This document shows, piece after piece, positions 1-7,329 of a stretch of DNA of 7,684 bases. A model generated the notes under the pieces. It saw only the letters and a list, made by a program, of their open reading frames with translations, did no database searches and was not told the origin of the DNA. The DNA lies in the NCBI GenBank assembly GCA_945983015.1, contig CAMFSN010000069.1, positions 1 through 7,684 of the forward strand, in the 5' to 3' direction. Numbering within the stretch: position 1 is the stretch's first letter; each line of letters opens with the position of its first letter. Both the position numbers and the translations under genes were made by a program. The stretch is from an uncultured Bacteroidales bacterium. Lineage in GTDB: Bacteria > Bacteroidota > Bacteroidia > Bacteroidales > UBA932.

Positions 1-987
1 GAGGAAGAACTCCCTCTTGCGGGCATAGAATTTATCACAAGCCGCACGGAAGCGGTCATATATTTTCTGATTATCCTTTCTGGAAGCAAAACCTATGGTC
101 CTCCACTTTGCCTGAATCTGCTCTATCTGCTTGGAAAGGGAGTTCCATTGATTAGCGTCTTTGATATCCTGCTTGTCAGCAATCTCTTCCACCTCCACGC
201 AGAGGGCTTCCTTAGCTTGAAGATTAGCCGCGAACTCAGCTTTGATTCCCTCGAAATGGGCCTGATACTTCTTATTTATAACAGAAGTGGCGGCCTTGAA
301 TCTCTCCCAGATGCTGTCCCTGAATTCTTTGGCTACAGGCCCTATCTCCTTCCACTGCTCGTGAAGCTTCTGCAAAGAGTTGAAAGCCTCCAGCACATTT
401 TCATTCTCTGCCAATTCCTCCGCCTGCCTGCAGAGCTCTTCCTTAGCCTCGAGATTCTTTTTGAAATCCAGATCTCTCAAATCGTGATTAATCTGAACCA
501 TATCGTAGAATCTCTCCACCTGATACTGATAAGTCTCGTTCACGTTACGGAACTCGCTGACAGGAACCTGACCGATACTCTTCCATTCGGCCTGTATCTC
601 TTTCAGCTCAGGGAAAGCGGCCTGAACGTCATTGATATTATCGACCAGATCCTTCAATCTGGCTATCAAGGCTGTCTTTTTCTCGAGATTCTGCTGCCTT
701 TCAATATCCAGGCTGCGATTATACTCGGCCTTTTCCCGCTTATAATCATTATAAACGGCTTTAAAATTCTCCTCCACATCCAAGAATGTCTCAGAATCAC
801 CCGATCCTGCCGACTCCGCCTCAGCTTTCAATTTGCCAAGCTGTCTATAAAACGAGGACTTTAGAGCCTCCACCTCTTTTGAATGTTCCATCCGGTCGTC
901 CAAAGTTCCAATCCGTTTTAACTCAAGTACTAATTCCTCCAGTGTAGGATTCTCAGGAAGCGTAGGGTTTTCAACTTCTGACATCAT
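1..987 (-). CDS. DUF349 domain-containing protein, C-terminus cut by window edge
   Basis: The minus strand is open from a double ATG (985-987 and 982-984) to the left edge: 329 codons with no stop, so the C-terminus lies outside. The product is acidic, mostly helical and probably cytoplasmic, with no signal peptide or membrane segment. It carries at least three copies of the DUF349 pattern: EWKSIGQV near residue 134, QWKEIGPV near 211 and KWRTIGFA near 294. The conserved tryptophans are at 135, 212 and 295. Copies two and three are each followed by an aromatic/basic helix such as WERFKAA or YDRFRAACDKFY, and each copy is preceded by a KNLEAKEELC-like helix. Bacteroidetes members of this family usually have several more repeats, reaching around 600 residues. 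The molecular function is not established. It is transcribed away from trmD. Either ATG could be the start; nothing in the sequence decides between them. Confidence 0.9.
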   Translation of the reverse strand, partial: MMSEVENPTLPENPTLEELVLELKRIGTLDDRMEHSKEVEALKSSFYRQLGKLKAEAESAGSGDSETFLDVEENFKAVYNDYKREKAEYNRSLDIERQQNLEKKTALIARLKDLVDNINDVQAAFPELKEIQAEWKSIGQVPVSEFRNVNETYQYQVERFYDMVQINHDLRDLDFKKNLEAKEELCRQAEELAENENVLEAFNSLQKLHEQWKEIGPVAKEFRDSIWERFKAATSVINKKYQAHFEGIKAEFAANLQAKEALCVEVEEIADKQDIKDANQWNSLSKQIEQIQAKWRTIGFASRKDNQKIYDRFRAACDKFYARKREFFL

Positions 988-1012
988 AATAACATTGATT
1001 TAAGCAATACGG

Positions 1013-1020
1013 CAAATATA
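1013..1020 (-). promoter_or_regulatory. Putative -7 promoter box for the DUF349 gene
   Basis: The minus strand reads TATATTTG, a full match to the Bacteroidetes -7 consensus TAnnTTTG. It lies about 25 bases upstream of the ATG, which implies a short untranslated leader. No good TTTG -33 box is visible at the expected distance, so the call rests on one box and its position. Confidence 0.5.
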
Positions 1021-1033
1021 ACAATAATTTTGG

Positions 1034-1041
1034 TATTTTTG
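1034..1041 (+). promoter_or_regulatory. Putative -7 promoter box for trmD
   Basis: The plus strand reads TATTTTTG, matching the Bacteroidetes -7 consensus TAnnTTTG, about 30 bases before the trmD ATG at 1072. A -33 TTTG is not evident. Its expected position overlaps the opposing -7 box of the DUF349 gene. Confidence 0.45.
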
Positions 1042-1071
1042 CATCTGAAAAAACAATACTCAGAAATTACA

Positions 1072-1752
1072 ATGCGAATAGACATCCTCAGCGTGGTACC
1101 GGAACTCCTGGAAAGTCCCCTTAGCCACAGCATAGTCGGCAGGGCCATCAGCAAAGGCCTGGTAAACATACAGGTTCACAATCTAAGAAAATATGGCATA
1201 GGTCCCAGAAAAAATGTGGACGACTATTCCTATGGCGGAGATGCCGGAATGGTAATGATGATAGAGCCTGTATATAAAATGATAGAGGAACTGAAATCCG
1301 AAAGGGATTACGACGAGATTATATATATGTCTCCTGACGGACAGACACTTGATCAGAAAATTTCAAACGAACTCTCCCTTAAGGAAAACATCATAATTCT
1401 CTGCGGACATTATAAAGGAATAGACCATAGAATCAGAGAGCACCTGATTACCCGAGAGATATCCGTAGGCGATTATGTAGTTAGTGGTGGTGAGATTCCT
1501 GCCGCACTTCTGGCGGACAGCATCGTAAGACTTATCCCTGGAGCGCTCAGCGATGAGACCTCCGCTCTTTCCGACTCTTTCCAGGATGATCTGCTCTCCC
1601 CTCCAGTATATACCAGACCGGCAGAGTTCAATGGATGGAAAGTTCCCGAAGTGCTTCTAAGCGGTAATCCTAAACTCATCCAAGCCTGGCAGGACGAACA
1701 AGCCCTGGAAAGGACAAAATTACTTAGACCCTCACTTCTTAAAAAATTTTAA
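1072..1752 (+). CDS. trmD: tRNA (guanine-37-N1)-methyltransferase TrmD
   Basis: TrmD transfers a methyl group from S-adenosylmethionine to N1 of guanine 37, next to the anticodon of a subset of tRNAs, and so prevents +1 frameshifting; it is a cytoplasmic homodimer of the SPOUT (trefoil-knot) class. The 226-residue product has the expected family length. Visible motifs are VDDYSYGGDAGMVM (49-62), the knot/SAM segment CGHYKGIDHRIREHL (111-125), SVGDYVVSGGE (131-141), the RLIPG segment with Arg153, and ALSDSFQDDLL with the presumed catalytic base Asp168. The C-terminal YTRP, VPEVLLSGNP and LERTKLLRP motifs are also present. ATG 1072 is chosen because MRIDILSVVP is the normal TrmD start; the frame is open further upstream to a TTG at 1030, but that adds unrelated residues. 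The gene stands apart from the usual rpsP-rimM-trmD-rplS arrangement, at least on the visible side. Confidence 0.97.
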   Translation: MRIDILSVVPELLESPLSHSIVGRAISKGLVNIQVHNLRKYGIGPRKNVDDYSYGGDAGMVMMIEPVYKMIEELKSERDYDEIIYMSPDGQTLDQKISNELSLKENIIILCGHYKGIDHRIREHLITREISVGDYVVSGGEIPAALLADSIVRLIPGALSDETSALSDSFQDDLLSPPVYTRPAEFNGWKVPEVLLSGNPKLIQAWQDEQALERTKLLRPSLLKKF

Positions 1753-1788
1753 AAACATTATTTTTCACTATAAAAAATGATAAAAAAT

Positions 1789-1819
1789 TTTGTTTATATA
1801 AAAAACCGTAGTATATTTG
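1789..1819 (+). promoter_or_regulatory. Bacteroidetes-type promoter in the trmD-susB gap
   Basis: TTTG (1789-1792) is followed by 19 bases and then TATATTTG (1812-1819). This matches both boxes and the spacing of the primary-sigma promoter known from Bacteroides. Transcription would start near 1824 and run toward the 3' end of the convergent GH97 gene. No gene on this strand lies downstream within the gap, so the promoter points to a short noncoding transcript. Confidence 0.6.
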
Positions 1820-1823
1820 TCCT

Positions 1824-1945
1824 CGGAAATGATAAACAACTCGACTTACTAAAAAAGTAAGGACTAACCAAAAAAATAATTAACCTTCTTAATAGGTAAT
1901 ACACTACTAACTAATCGATAAGGCTCGCAGGGATGCGAGCCTTTC
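1824..1945 (+). ncRNA. Candidate small noncoding RNA of about 120 nt
   Basis: The segment lies between a two-box promoter and a terminator-like stem. Three hairpins follow one another. The first is 6 bp, CTTACT/AGTAAG (1845-1850 with 1856-1861, A5 loop). The second is 7 bp with one bulge (1879-1886 with 1894-1900). The third is the 10-bp terminator stem (1920-1943). A-rich single strands separate them. The only ATG-initiated frame is a 7-codon one at 1829-1852 (MINNSTY), too short and featureless to call a leader peptide. I do not recognise it as 6S, tmRNA, SRP RNA, RNase P RNA or a known riboswitch. Alternatives are a trmD 3' UTR product or an RNA antisense to the end of the GH97 mRNA. The 5' end is inferred from the promoter and the 3' end from the stem. 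Confidence 0.45.
1920..1944. terminator. Perfect 10-bp hairpin, probably a shared terminator
   Basis: AAGGCTCGCA (1920-1929) and TGCGAGCCTT (1934-1943) pair perfectly around a GGGA tetraloop. The plus-strand tail (TTTCCAATTTAT) is moderately U-rich; the minus-strand tail is weaker. The stem is 26 bases beyond the GH97 stop codon and lies between convergent units, so it may end both the plus-strand transcript and the susA-like/susB operon. Confidence 0.7.
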
Positions 1946-1970
1946 CAATTTATATGTCTCTACGACAGCT

Positions 1971-4178
1971 TTACTTTTTCTTTTCTACGAAACTGATGGC
2001 AAATCCTCCTCCAGGAGCCATAAACATAGAGAGTACAGTCTTAGAGTTAACTTCCTGAGTGTAAACCTTACAGTCATCCTGCTTGCGATAATGACTGTCT
2101 TCCCTATCGGCATAGATAGTAGCGACATAGCTTTTTCCTTCTTCCAGGAAGTTCAAAGGCACTTCCAAAGTTCTGGCATTCTCATCTGTCACTCCACCCA
2201 TAAACCACTTGCCGGTCTTCTTACCCTTACGGGCTATTACCAGGTAATCCCCCGGTTCTGCCAGCAGGTATTCGGACCTACTCCAATCCACTTCCACATC
2301 CTTAATAAACTGGAACTGCTCAGGGAACTGCTCATAGTTCTCAGGATAATCGGCCGCCATCTGCAGAGGCGAGTACATAGTCACATAGAGGGCCAGCTGA
2401 TTAGCCATAGTGGCATTTACCCAAGAACCGTTTCTGCCATCAGTAAGCACAGACAGGTCACGCCTGAAGATTCCAGGAGTATAGTCCATAGGACCACCGT
2501 TCAATCTGGTGAATGGAAGGATAGTCACGTGATGAGGCAAAGTCCCGCCAAAAGCCTGATACTCAGTTCCACGAGCAGACTCATTACCTATAAGGTTAGG
2601 ATAAGTCCTGCACAAACCGGTAGGACGCACAGCCTCGTGGGCGTTAACCATCACGTGATGACGGGCAGACTCAGTAACAGAATACAGGTAATGATTAACC
2701 ATCCACTGTCCGTAATGATGCTCCCCGAAAGGCAGAATATCACCCACATAACCGGTCTTAACCGAATTATAGCCGTACTTATTCATTAGATTCAGAGCCT
2801 CCTCGAGATGTCTCTCGTAGTTACGCACTGAAGAAGAAGTCTCGTGATGCATCATCAGACGCACTCCCTTCTTCTTAGCATACTTATTCAAGGCCTTGAT
2901 ATCAAAGTCAGGGTATGGGGTCACGAAGTCAAAGACATAGTCCTTGTTACAATTGGCCCAATCTTCCCAGCCCACGTTCCAGCCTTCCACCAGTACCTGG
3001 TCGAAACCGTGCTCTGCGGCAAAGTCGATGTAGCGACGCACGTTCTCGTTGTTTGCGCTATGACGGCCGTGAGGATGGGCATTCTTATAATCAGTCTCCC
3101 CGAGGTGAACGGAGCGGAAATCGTCGGTATAAGACCAGGCACCCTTGCCCGAAATCATCTCCCACCATACTCCGATATACTTGACAGGTTGAATCCAGGA
3201 CACGTCCTCATAGGCACAAGGCTCGTTCAGATTCAGGATAAGTCTGGATGCCAATTGAGCTGTCGCGCTTGGAGCCACCTGCACCGTACGCCACGGAGTG
3301 CTGAACGGAGTCTGCACCCTGCCCCTGTAGCCTTGAGCATCAGGAGTAAGATGACTCTTGAAGGTGAAAGTCTTAGGGTTGAGGTCTAAATGCATACAAG
3401 GGAAATTCACCAGGGCTGCCTCGTGGAGATTAATGTAGAGTCCCTCGTCTGTTCTGAGCTGGAGGGAAGTCTGCACTGCATTTCTGCTATAAGGAGTCTG
3501 GGAATCATTACCGCAGAGAGCCTTAGGGAAGGCCTCGTAGATCTCCGACAGACGGCACTGAGTGTAGTTGTACTCCTGAGTATCGTAATCGGCAGGAATC
3601 CACCAGGCAGTATGGTCTCCAGTAAGAGCGAATTGGGTAAGTTCATCATTGATAACGAAATAGCTCATAGCATCCTGTTCAGGAAACTCATATCTGAAAC
3701 CCAAACCGTCGTTAAAGAGACGGAAACGGATATTCATACACCTGCCACTCCAATCCTGCTTTAGACACACAAGCAGTTCATTATAAGTGTTTTCTATCTG
3801 GGATTCCTCGCCCCAAACCGGCTCCCACACTTCCGAGAAAGACGAAGTGGAAGTGTCCAGGAGCTGAAAATGATCGTAAAGGGACTGTTCAGGATTCCAG
3901 TCAGTCTTCGAGATAGAGCCATCTTCATTATACTCAATCTTTTGAGCCTTCAGAACTCCCCTGAGTTTAAAACCCATTTCAGAGGGCAGAATCACATCCT
4001 GTCCCTTATATTTCAAGGAGTAGAATGGTCTTCCGTCTTCAGCGGAGAGGAAAAATTTCATCTCCAGATTCGAATCCGGAGACTTAAGAATTGTTTCAGA
4101 CCTAAGAGTCTGGGCCCCGGCACCACTTGAAGCAAGCAGGGCTAAGGCTGCCATTAAGCCAAATAAAGTTTTTTTCAT
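1971..4178 (-). CDS. susB: GH97 inverting alpha-glucosidase, SusB-like, secreted
   Basis: This enzyme should release glucose from the non-reducing ends of maltooligosaccharides in the periplasm, with inversion. The 735 residues are close to Bacteroides SusB (about 738). A signal peptide (1 to about 22, ending in SSGAGA before Gln) has no lipobox cysteine. An N-terminal beta-sandwich domain (about 24-300) is followed by a (beta/alpha)8 barrel and a C-terminal beta domain (about 635-733). Glu446 in MMHHE, Glu515 in VNAHE, and Glu533 and Glu539 in GNESARGTE match the spacing of SusB Glu439, Glu508, Glu526 and Glu532 (69, 18 and 24 residues), which are the base, acid and calcium ligands of the inverting type. 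The retaining GH97 nucleophile aspartate motif is absent: the equivalent stretch reads KTGYVGD. It is the second gene of the operon, 9 bases after the GH13 fusion gene. Confidence 0.95.
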   Translation of the reverse strand: MKKTLFGLMAALALLASSGAGAQTLRSETILKSPDSNLEMKFFLSAEDGRPFYSLKYKGQDVILPSEMGFKLRGVLKAQKIEYNEDGSISKTDWNPEQSLYDHFQLLDTSTSSFSEVWEPVWGEESQIENTYNELLVCLKQDWSGRCMNIRFRLFNDGLGFRYEFPEQDAMSYFVINDELTQFALTGDHTAWWIPADYDTQEYNYTQCRLSEIYEAFPKALCGNDSQTPYSRNAVQTSLQLRTDEGLYINLHEAALVNFPCMHLDLNPKTFTFKSHLTPDAQGYRGRVQTPFSTPWRTVQVAPSATAQLASRLILNLNEPCAYEDVSWIQPVKYIGVWWEMISGKGAWSYTDDFRSVHLGETDYKNAHPHGRHSANNENVRRYIDFAAEHGFDQVLVEGWNVGWEDWANCNKDYVFDFVTPYPDFDIKALNKYAKKKGVRLMMHHETSSSVRNYERHLEEALNLMNKYGYNSVKTGYVGDILPFGEHHYGQWMVNHYLYSVTESARHHVMVNAHEAVRPTGLCRTYPNLIGNESARGTEYQAFGGTLPHHVTILPFTRLNGGPMDYTPGIFRRDLSVLTDGRNGSWVNATMANQLALYVTMYSPLQMAADYPENYEQFPEQFQFIKDVEVDWSRSEYLLAEPGDYLVIARKGKKTGKWFMGGVTDENARTLEVPLNFLEEGKSYVATIYADREDSHYRKQDDCKVYTQEVNSKTVLSMFMAPGGGFAISFVEKKK

Positions 4179-4187
4179 CGTTAATAT

Positions 4188-7100
4188 TTATCTTTTAAAT
4201 TCAACTACCAAGGCACTGACTGCAGGAACCACGGTCTCATCACTCAAGACCACGCTCTCCCCTGTCAGGACATTGACTCCAGTCCCCAATTCAGAACTAA
4301 TTTCGGAATAATATGTCCAAGGCAGGCGTTTGTCCTGTTCAGAATTATTTATATAGACAAAGACCACGTCCTCCTGATCATAACGGAAGAAGGCATAGCA
4401 GTTATCCCTGGTCATAAAATGAAGGGTGTTCCCGCTATGAATCACTTTCTTGCTCTTTCTCCAATTGAAAAGGGTGCTGGAATAGTCGTAAAGTTCTGCC
4501 ACCACTGGATTAGCCTTACGTCCTTCAGCGCTAAAGTAATCCAGCTCATCTCCAGGCCAACCTCCAGGAAAATCCATTCTGAGTCCACCGTGTCCCCAAG
4601 GATCCTCCCTGTTCACAGACTGAGCCATATACTCGTCCCCTACAAAGACCTGAGGGATTCCACGCATAGTGGCCACCAGAGTCATTGCCAATTTCAACCT
4701 GGCAGCATCGCCTCCCAGACAATCGCCTATCCTTCCCACATCGTGGTTACCCACAAAAAGCAAGAGATTATTCACGTCCTCATACACAAAATCGTGCGAG
4801 AGAATGTCATACACCCTGGTCATTCCCTGTCCCCAACCAGGATTCTTCTCACAAAGAGCTGAGCGGATGGCATCGTGAAGAGGGAAATCCATAATGGAAG
4901 GCAGATGGGAATTGAACCCGTCCTTGTTCTGATTGTCGGCCTGCCAATATGCCAATTGAGGAATAGAAGAAGTCCAGCACTCTCCTACTATGTTTATATT
5001 AGGATATTCAGCCCTGACAGCTTTACACCACCTGCTCATAGGCTCCTTTTCATTATATGGATAGGTATCCACCCTAAAACCATCGAGACCGGCATACTCT
5101 GCCCACCATACTGCCCACTGTATGAAATAGTTAAGTACATAAGGATTATCCAGGTTCATATCCGGCATACTAGGCACGAACCAGCCGCTCTCCTGAATGT
5201 TCAGATCCTGAGCAGAGGCGTTGTAGTCCATATTAGTAGAAAAACAGATATTGGTCCCTGTATAGGAAGGGAAGACGTGAATCCAGTCCTTGAAAGGCAG
5301 GTCCTGCATCCACCAATGCTCTGTTCCACAGTGATTGGTGACGATGTCCATTATCACCTTCAAATCTTTCCCGTGTGCCTGGGAGACATACTCCTTATAA
5401 AGTTCATTCGATCCGAAGCGAGGGTCGATGTGATAGTAATCCGTGCAGGCATAACCGTGATAAGACTCTTCCTTCTGATCATCTTCCAAAAGAGGAGTAC
5501 ACCAGATGGCAGTGGCGCCCAGTCCGGAAATATAGTCCAGATGATTGATAAGACCACGGATATCGCCACCGTGACGGCCGAAATAGGCCTTTCTGTCAGA
5601 TTTCTCTGAAGTAAGGCAGGTGTCATCGTTAAGAGGGTCTCCATTTGAGAACCTGTCCGGCATAATCAGATAAATCATATCTGAAGAATCGAAACTCTTT
5701 CTGCCGGCGCTGCCTTCAGCCCTGTCTGCAAATTCATAAGGATAAGTGAATTCCACTTTCCCGTTACGGCTGAACTGAAGCTCATAGATTCCGCTCTGGG
5801 CAGACTTGTCCACGGCTATGTCCACAAAGAGATAGTTAGGACTGTCAGCCTTGTGTACTCCGGTGATTTTAATACCCTTAGGAGCAGCTATGGAAACATC
5901 GTAGGAGCTGATGTTCTCCCCTTTCACCAGAAGCTGAAGAGGGGTGTTCATTCCGACCCACCAGCTAAGAGGCTCCACTCTGTCGATATGTCCCAGAGCA
6001 TTTTCCACCTTGATCTCATAGTCATAAGGAGCCACGGTCTCTACCCTTACAGTTACCTTGTTATCTCCGAGGGAACGACTGAAGATAAACTCCCCGCCCT
6101 CAGCCTTAAGCAATTGGAAATCGCCTCCGTCCTTTCCTGCTCTGAGAGCCGGATTGTTATGTTTGAGGGCGATCAATTCCTTATAAAAATCGGTATATTC
6201 ATTCTCTTCCCAAGCCGGAATAGGGTCTTTCTCGAAGAAAAGGAAGCTATGGTTCCAGCCCATTTCCTGTCCGGTGTAGATCAGAGGCTGACTGCAAGGC
6301 AGAGTAAAGGTCAGCACTGTCATAGCTTTGAGAGCATCCCCCATCCTCGCGAATTCGGTTCCAGCCCAGGCATTCTCATCGTGATTAGAGGTGAAGCTCA
6401 GACGCATGGCATCCGAAGGGAAATTGGCCGCATTCTTTTCTACATAGGCTACCAATTCCTTCTCGCCCTTCTTGCCCTGTGCGATATCATTCAACAGGTG
6501 GTGCAGCTCCCATGCATAGGAAGTGTTGAATCCGCCAATGGTATGAAGCCTCGGGTCCTCACCTTCAGCGAGGAAGTATAGCCCAGGGAACTCTTTCCTT
6601 AGATTTGAAATGCTCTGCTCCCAGAACTCAAAAGGCACCTCGCAGGCCATATCGCAGCGGAAACCGTCCACGCCCTTCTTACACCAAAAACGAAGCTGGT
6701 CCTCCATTGCAGCCCATACGTCCTTGTTATCGTAATTGAGTTCAGCGATGTCATACCAGTCATAATTGATAACGGTATTACCATTCTCATCCCGCACATA
6801 CCAGTCAGCAGGACGCTCGTTAATCCATTTGGCATCAGGAGAGGTGTGATTAGCCACGCAGTCCAGGATTACTTTCAGGCCAAGCTTGTGAGCTTTCTTC
6901 AGGAAACGCTCAAAATCCTTCATAGTACCGAATTCAGGATTTATGGCATAGTAATCAGCAATGGCATAATAGGAACCGAGACTACCCTTTCTCTCCTTTA
7001 CTCCTATAGGATGAATAGGCATAAGCCAAAGCACGTCCACTCCCAATTCCTTCAAGCGTGGAAGCTGCTTTTCTGCAGCGGCAAAAGTGCCTTCCGGAGT

Positions 7101-7214
7101 GTACTGACGGACATTCATCTCGTAGATGACTGCATTTTCAATAGGAGTCTGTTCCTTGGATGCTGCTGGAAGCGCAGAGAGCAGAACCAGCAGGAAAGAA
7201 AATAAAATCTTCAT
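4188..7214 (-). CDS. Tandem GH13-GH13 fusion: alpha-amylase-like domain plus SusA-type neopullulanase
   Basis: The 1008-residue protein should hydrolyse alpha-1,4-glucans such as starch fragments, maltodextrin or pullulan in the periplasm. A signal peptide (about 1-19, ending LPAAS, no lipobox) leads into a first GH13 unit (about 24-400). Its four conserved regions are DCVANH (Asp118), GFRCD (nucleophile Asp188), LAEGE (acid/base Glu217) and TSNHD (Asp279). Near residue 410, HIDRVEPLSWWVGM opens a cyclomaltodextrinase-type N domain (about 408-498). A second GH13 barrel (about 510-915) follows, with DIVTNH (Asp623), GFRVD (Asp716), VGECW (Glu745) and VGNHD (Asp825). A cyclomaltodextrinase-type C domain (about 930-1006) ends the protein. 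From residue 408 on it resembles a complete mature SusA. Both catalytic sets are intact, so a bifunctional enzyme is likely. It is the first gene of the operon with the GH97 gene. Which bonds each half cuts cannot be read from the sequence. Confidence 0.95.
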   Translation of the reverse strand: MKILFSFLLVLLSALPAASKEQTPIENAVIYEMNVRQYTPEGTFAAAEKQLPRLKELGVDVLWLMPIHPIGVKERKGSLGSYYAIADYYAINPEFGTMKDFERFLKKAHKLGLKVILDCVANHTSPDAKWINERPADWYVRDENGNTVINYDWYDIAELNYDNKDVWAAMEDQLRFWCKKGVDGFRCDMACEVPFEFWEQSISNLRKEFPGLYFLAEGEDPRLHTIGGFNTSYAWELHHLLNDIAQGKKGEKELVAYVEKNAANFPSDAMRLSFTSNHDENAWAGTEFARMGDALKAMTVLTFTLPCSQPLIYTGQEMGWNHSFLFFEKDPIPAWEENEYTDFYKELIALKHNNPALRAGKDGGDFQLLKAEGGEFIFSRSLGDNKVTVRVETVAPYDYEIKVENALGHIDRVEPLSWWVGMNTPLQLLVKGENISSYDVSIAAPKGIKITGVHKADSPNYLFVDIAVDKSAQSGIYELQFSRNGKVEFTYPYEFADRAEGSAGRKSFDSSDMIYLIMPDRFSNGDPLNDDTCLTSEKSDRKAYFGRHGGDIRGLINHLDYISGLGATAIWCTPLLEDDQKEESYHGYACTDYYHIDPRFGSNELYKEYVSQAHGKDLKVIMDIVTNHCGTEHWWMQDLPFKDWIHVFPSYTGTNICFSTNMDYNASAQDLNIQESGWFVPSMPDMNLDNPYVLNYFIQWAVWWAEYAGLDGFRVDTYPYNEKEPMSRWCKAVRAEYPNINIVGECWTSSIPQLAYWQADNQNKDGFNSHLPSIMDFPLHDAIRSALCEKNPGWGQGMTRVYDILSHDFVYEDVNNLLLFVGNHDVGRIGDCLGGDAARLKLAMTLVATMRGIPQVFVGDEYMAQSVNREDPWGHGGLRMDFPGGWPGDELDYFSAEGRKANPVVAELYDYSSTLFNWRKSKKVIHSGNTLHFMTRDNCYAFFRYDQEDVVFVYINNSEQDKRLPWTYYSEISSELGTGVNVLTGESVVLSDETVVPAVSALVVEFKR

Positions 7215-7247
7215 TCTATATTAGTTTTAGCATAATAAAAAAGCCTA

Positions 7248-7279
7248 CTAATTTAAGAAAAAATATAGGCCAATTCAAA
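7248..7279 (-). promoter_or_regulatory. Candidate promoter of the GH13-GH97 operon
   Basis: On the minus strand TTTG (7279-7276) is followed by 20 bases and TAAATTAG (7255-7248), a 7 of 8 match to TAnnTTTG. Transcription would start about 5 bases further on, giving a leader of roughly 25-30 bases before the ATG at 7214. The -33 box lies inside a 17-bp palindrome. A short GCCTA/TAGGC inverted repeat (7243-7247 with 7266-7270) brackets the -7 box. Confidence 0.4.
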
Positions 7280-7289
7280 AGTTTTGAAT
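7273..7289. promoter_or_regulatory. 17-bp perfect palindrome, possible operator
   Basis: ATTCAAAA (7273-7280), a central G, and TTTTGAAT (7282-7289) form a perfect 8-bp inverted repeat with one central base. It covers the proposed -33 box of the glucan operon promoter and lies about 60 bases upstream of the ATG. A dimeric regulator could bind here. No regulator gene such as susR is visible in the window, so its identity is unknown; chance formation in A/T-rich DNA is possible. Confidence 0.3.
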
Positions 7290-7329
7290 CAATTGCAATA
7301 GAACTTGGACGAACGGTAAATAATGTAAG

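Noticed and set aside
148..864. Long plus-strand open frame opposite the DUF349 gene.
   Set aside because: It is the antisense of a well-supported DUF349 coding frame and shows no domain or promoter of its own.
1030..1071. Earlier TTG start for trmD that would add 14 residues.
   Set aside because: TrmD proteins begin with MRIDI-type sequence, which is at ATG 1072; the upstream part overlaps the proposed -7 promoter box at 1034-1041.
1829..1852. Seven-codon ORF (MINNSTY) as an attenuator leader peptide before the terminator stem.
   Set aside because: It has no run of a regulatory amino acid and no structural gene downstream on that strand to be attenuated.
2091..3764. Several plus-strand open frames (2091-2789, 2844-3389, 3390-3764) opposite the GH97 gene.
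   Set aside because: They are shadows of the GH97 frame, whose catalytic motifs and length are unambiguous; their translations look like reverse-complement artefacts.
4875..6581. Plus-strand open frames of about 240 codons (4875-5609, 5853-6581) opposite the GH13 fusion.
   Set aside because: They are antisense shadows caused by codon bias of the GH13 gene, with no recognisable domain.
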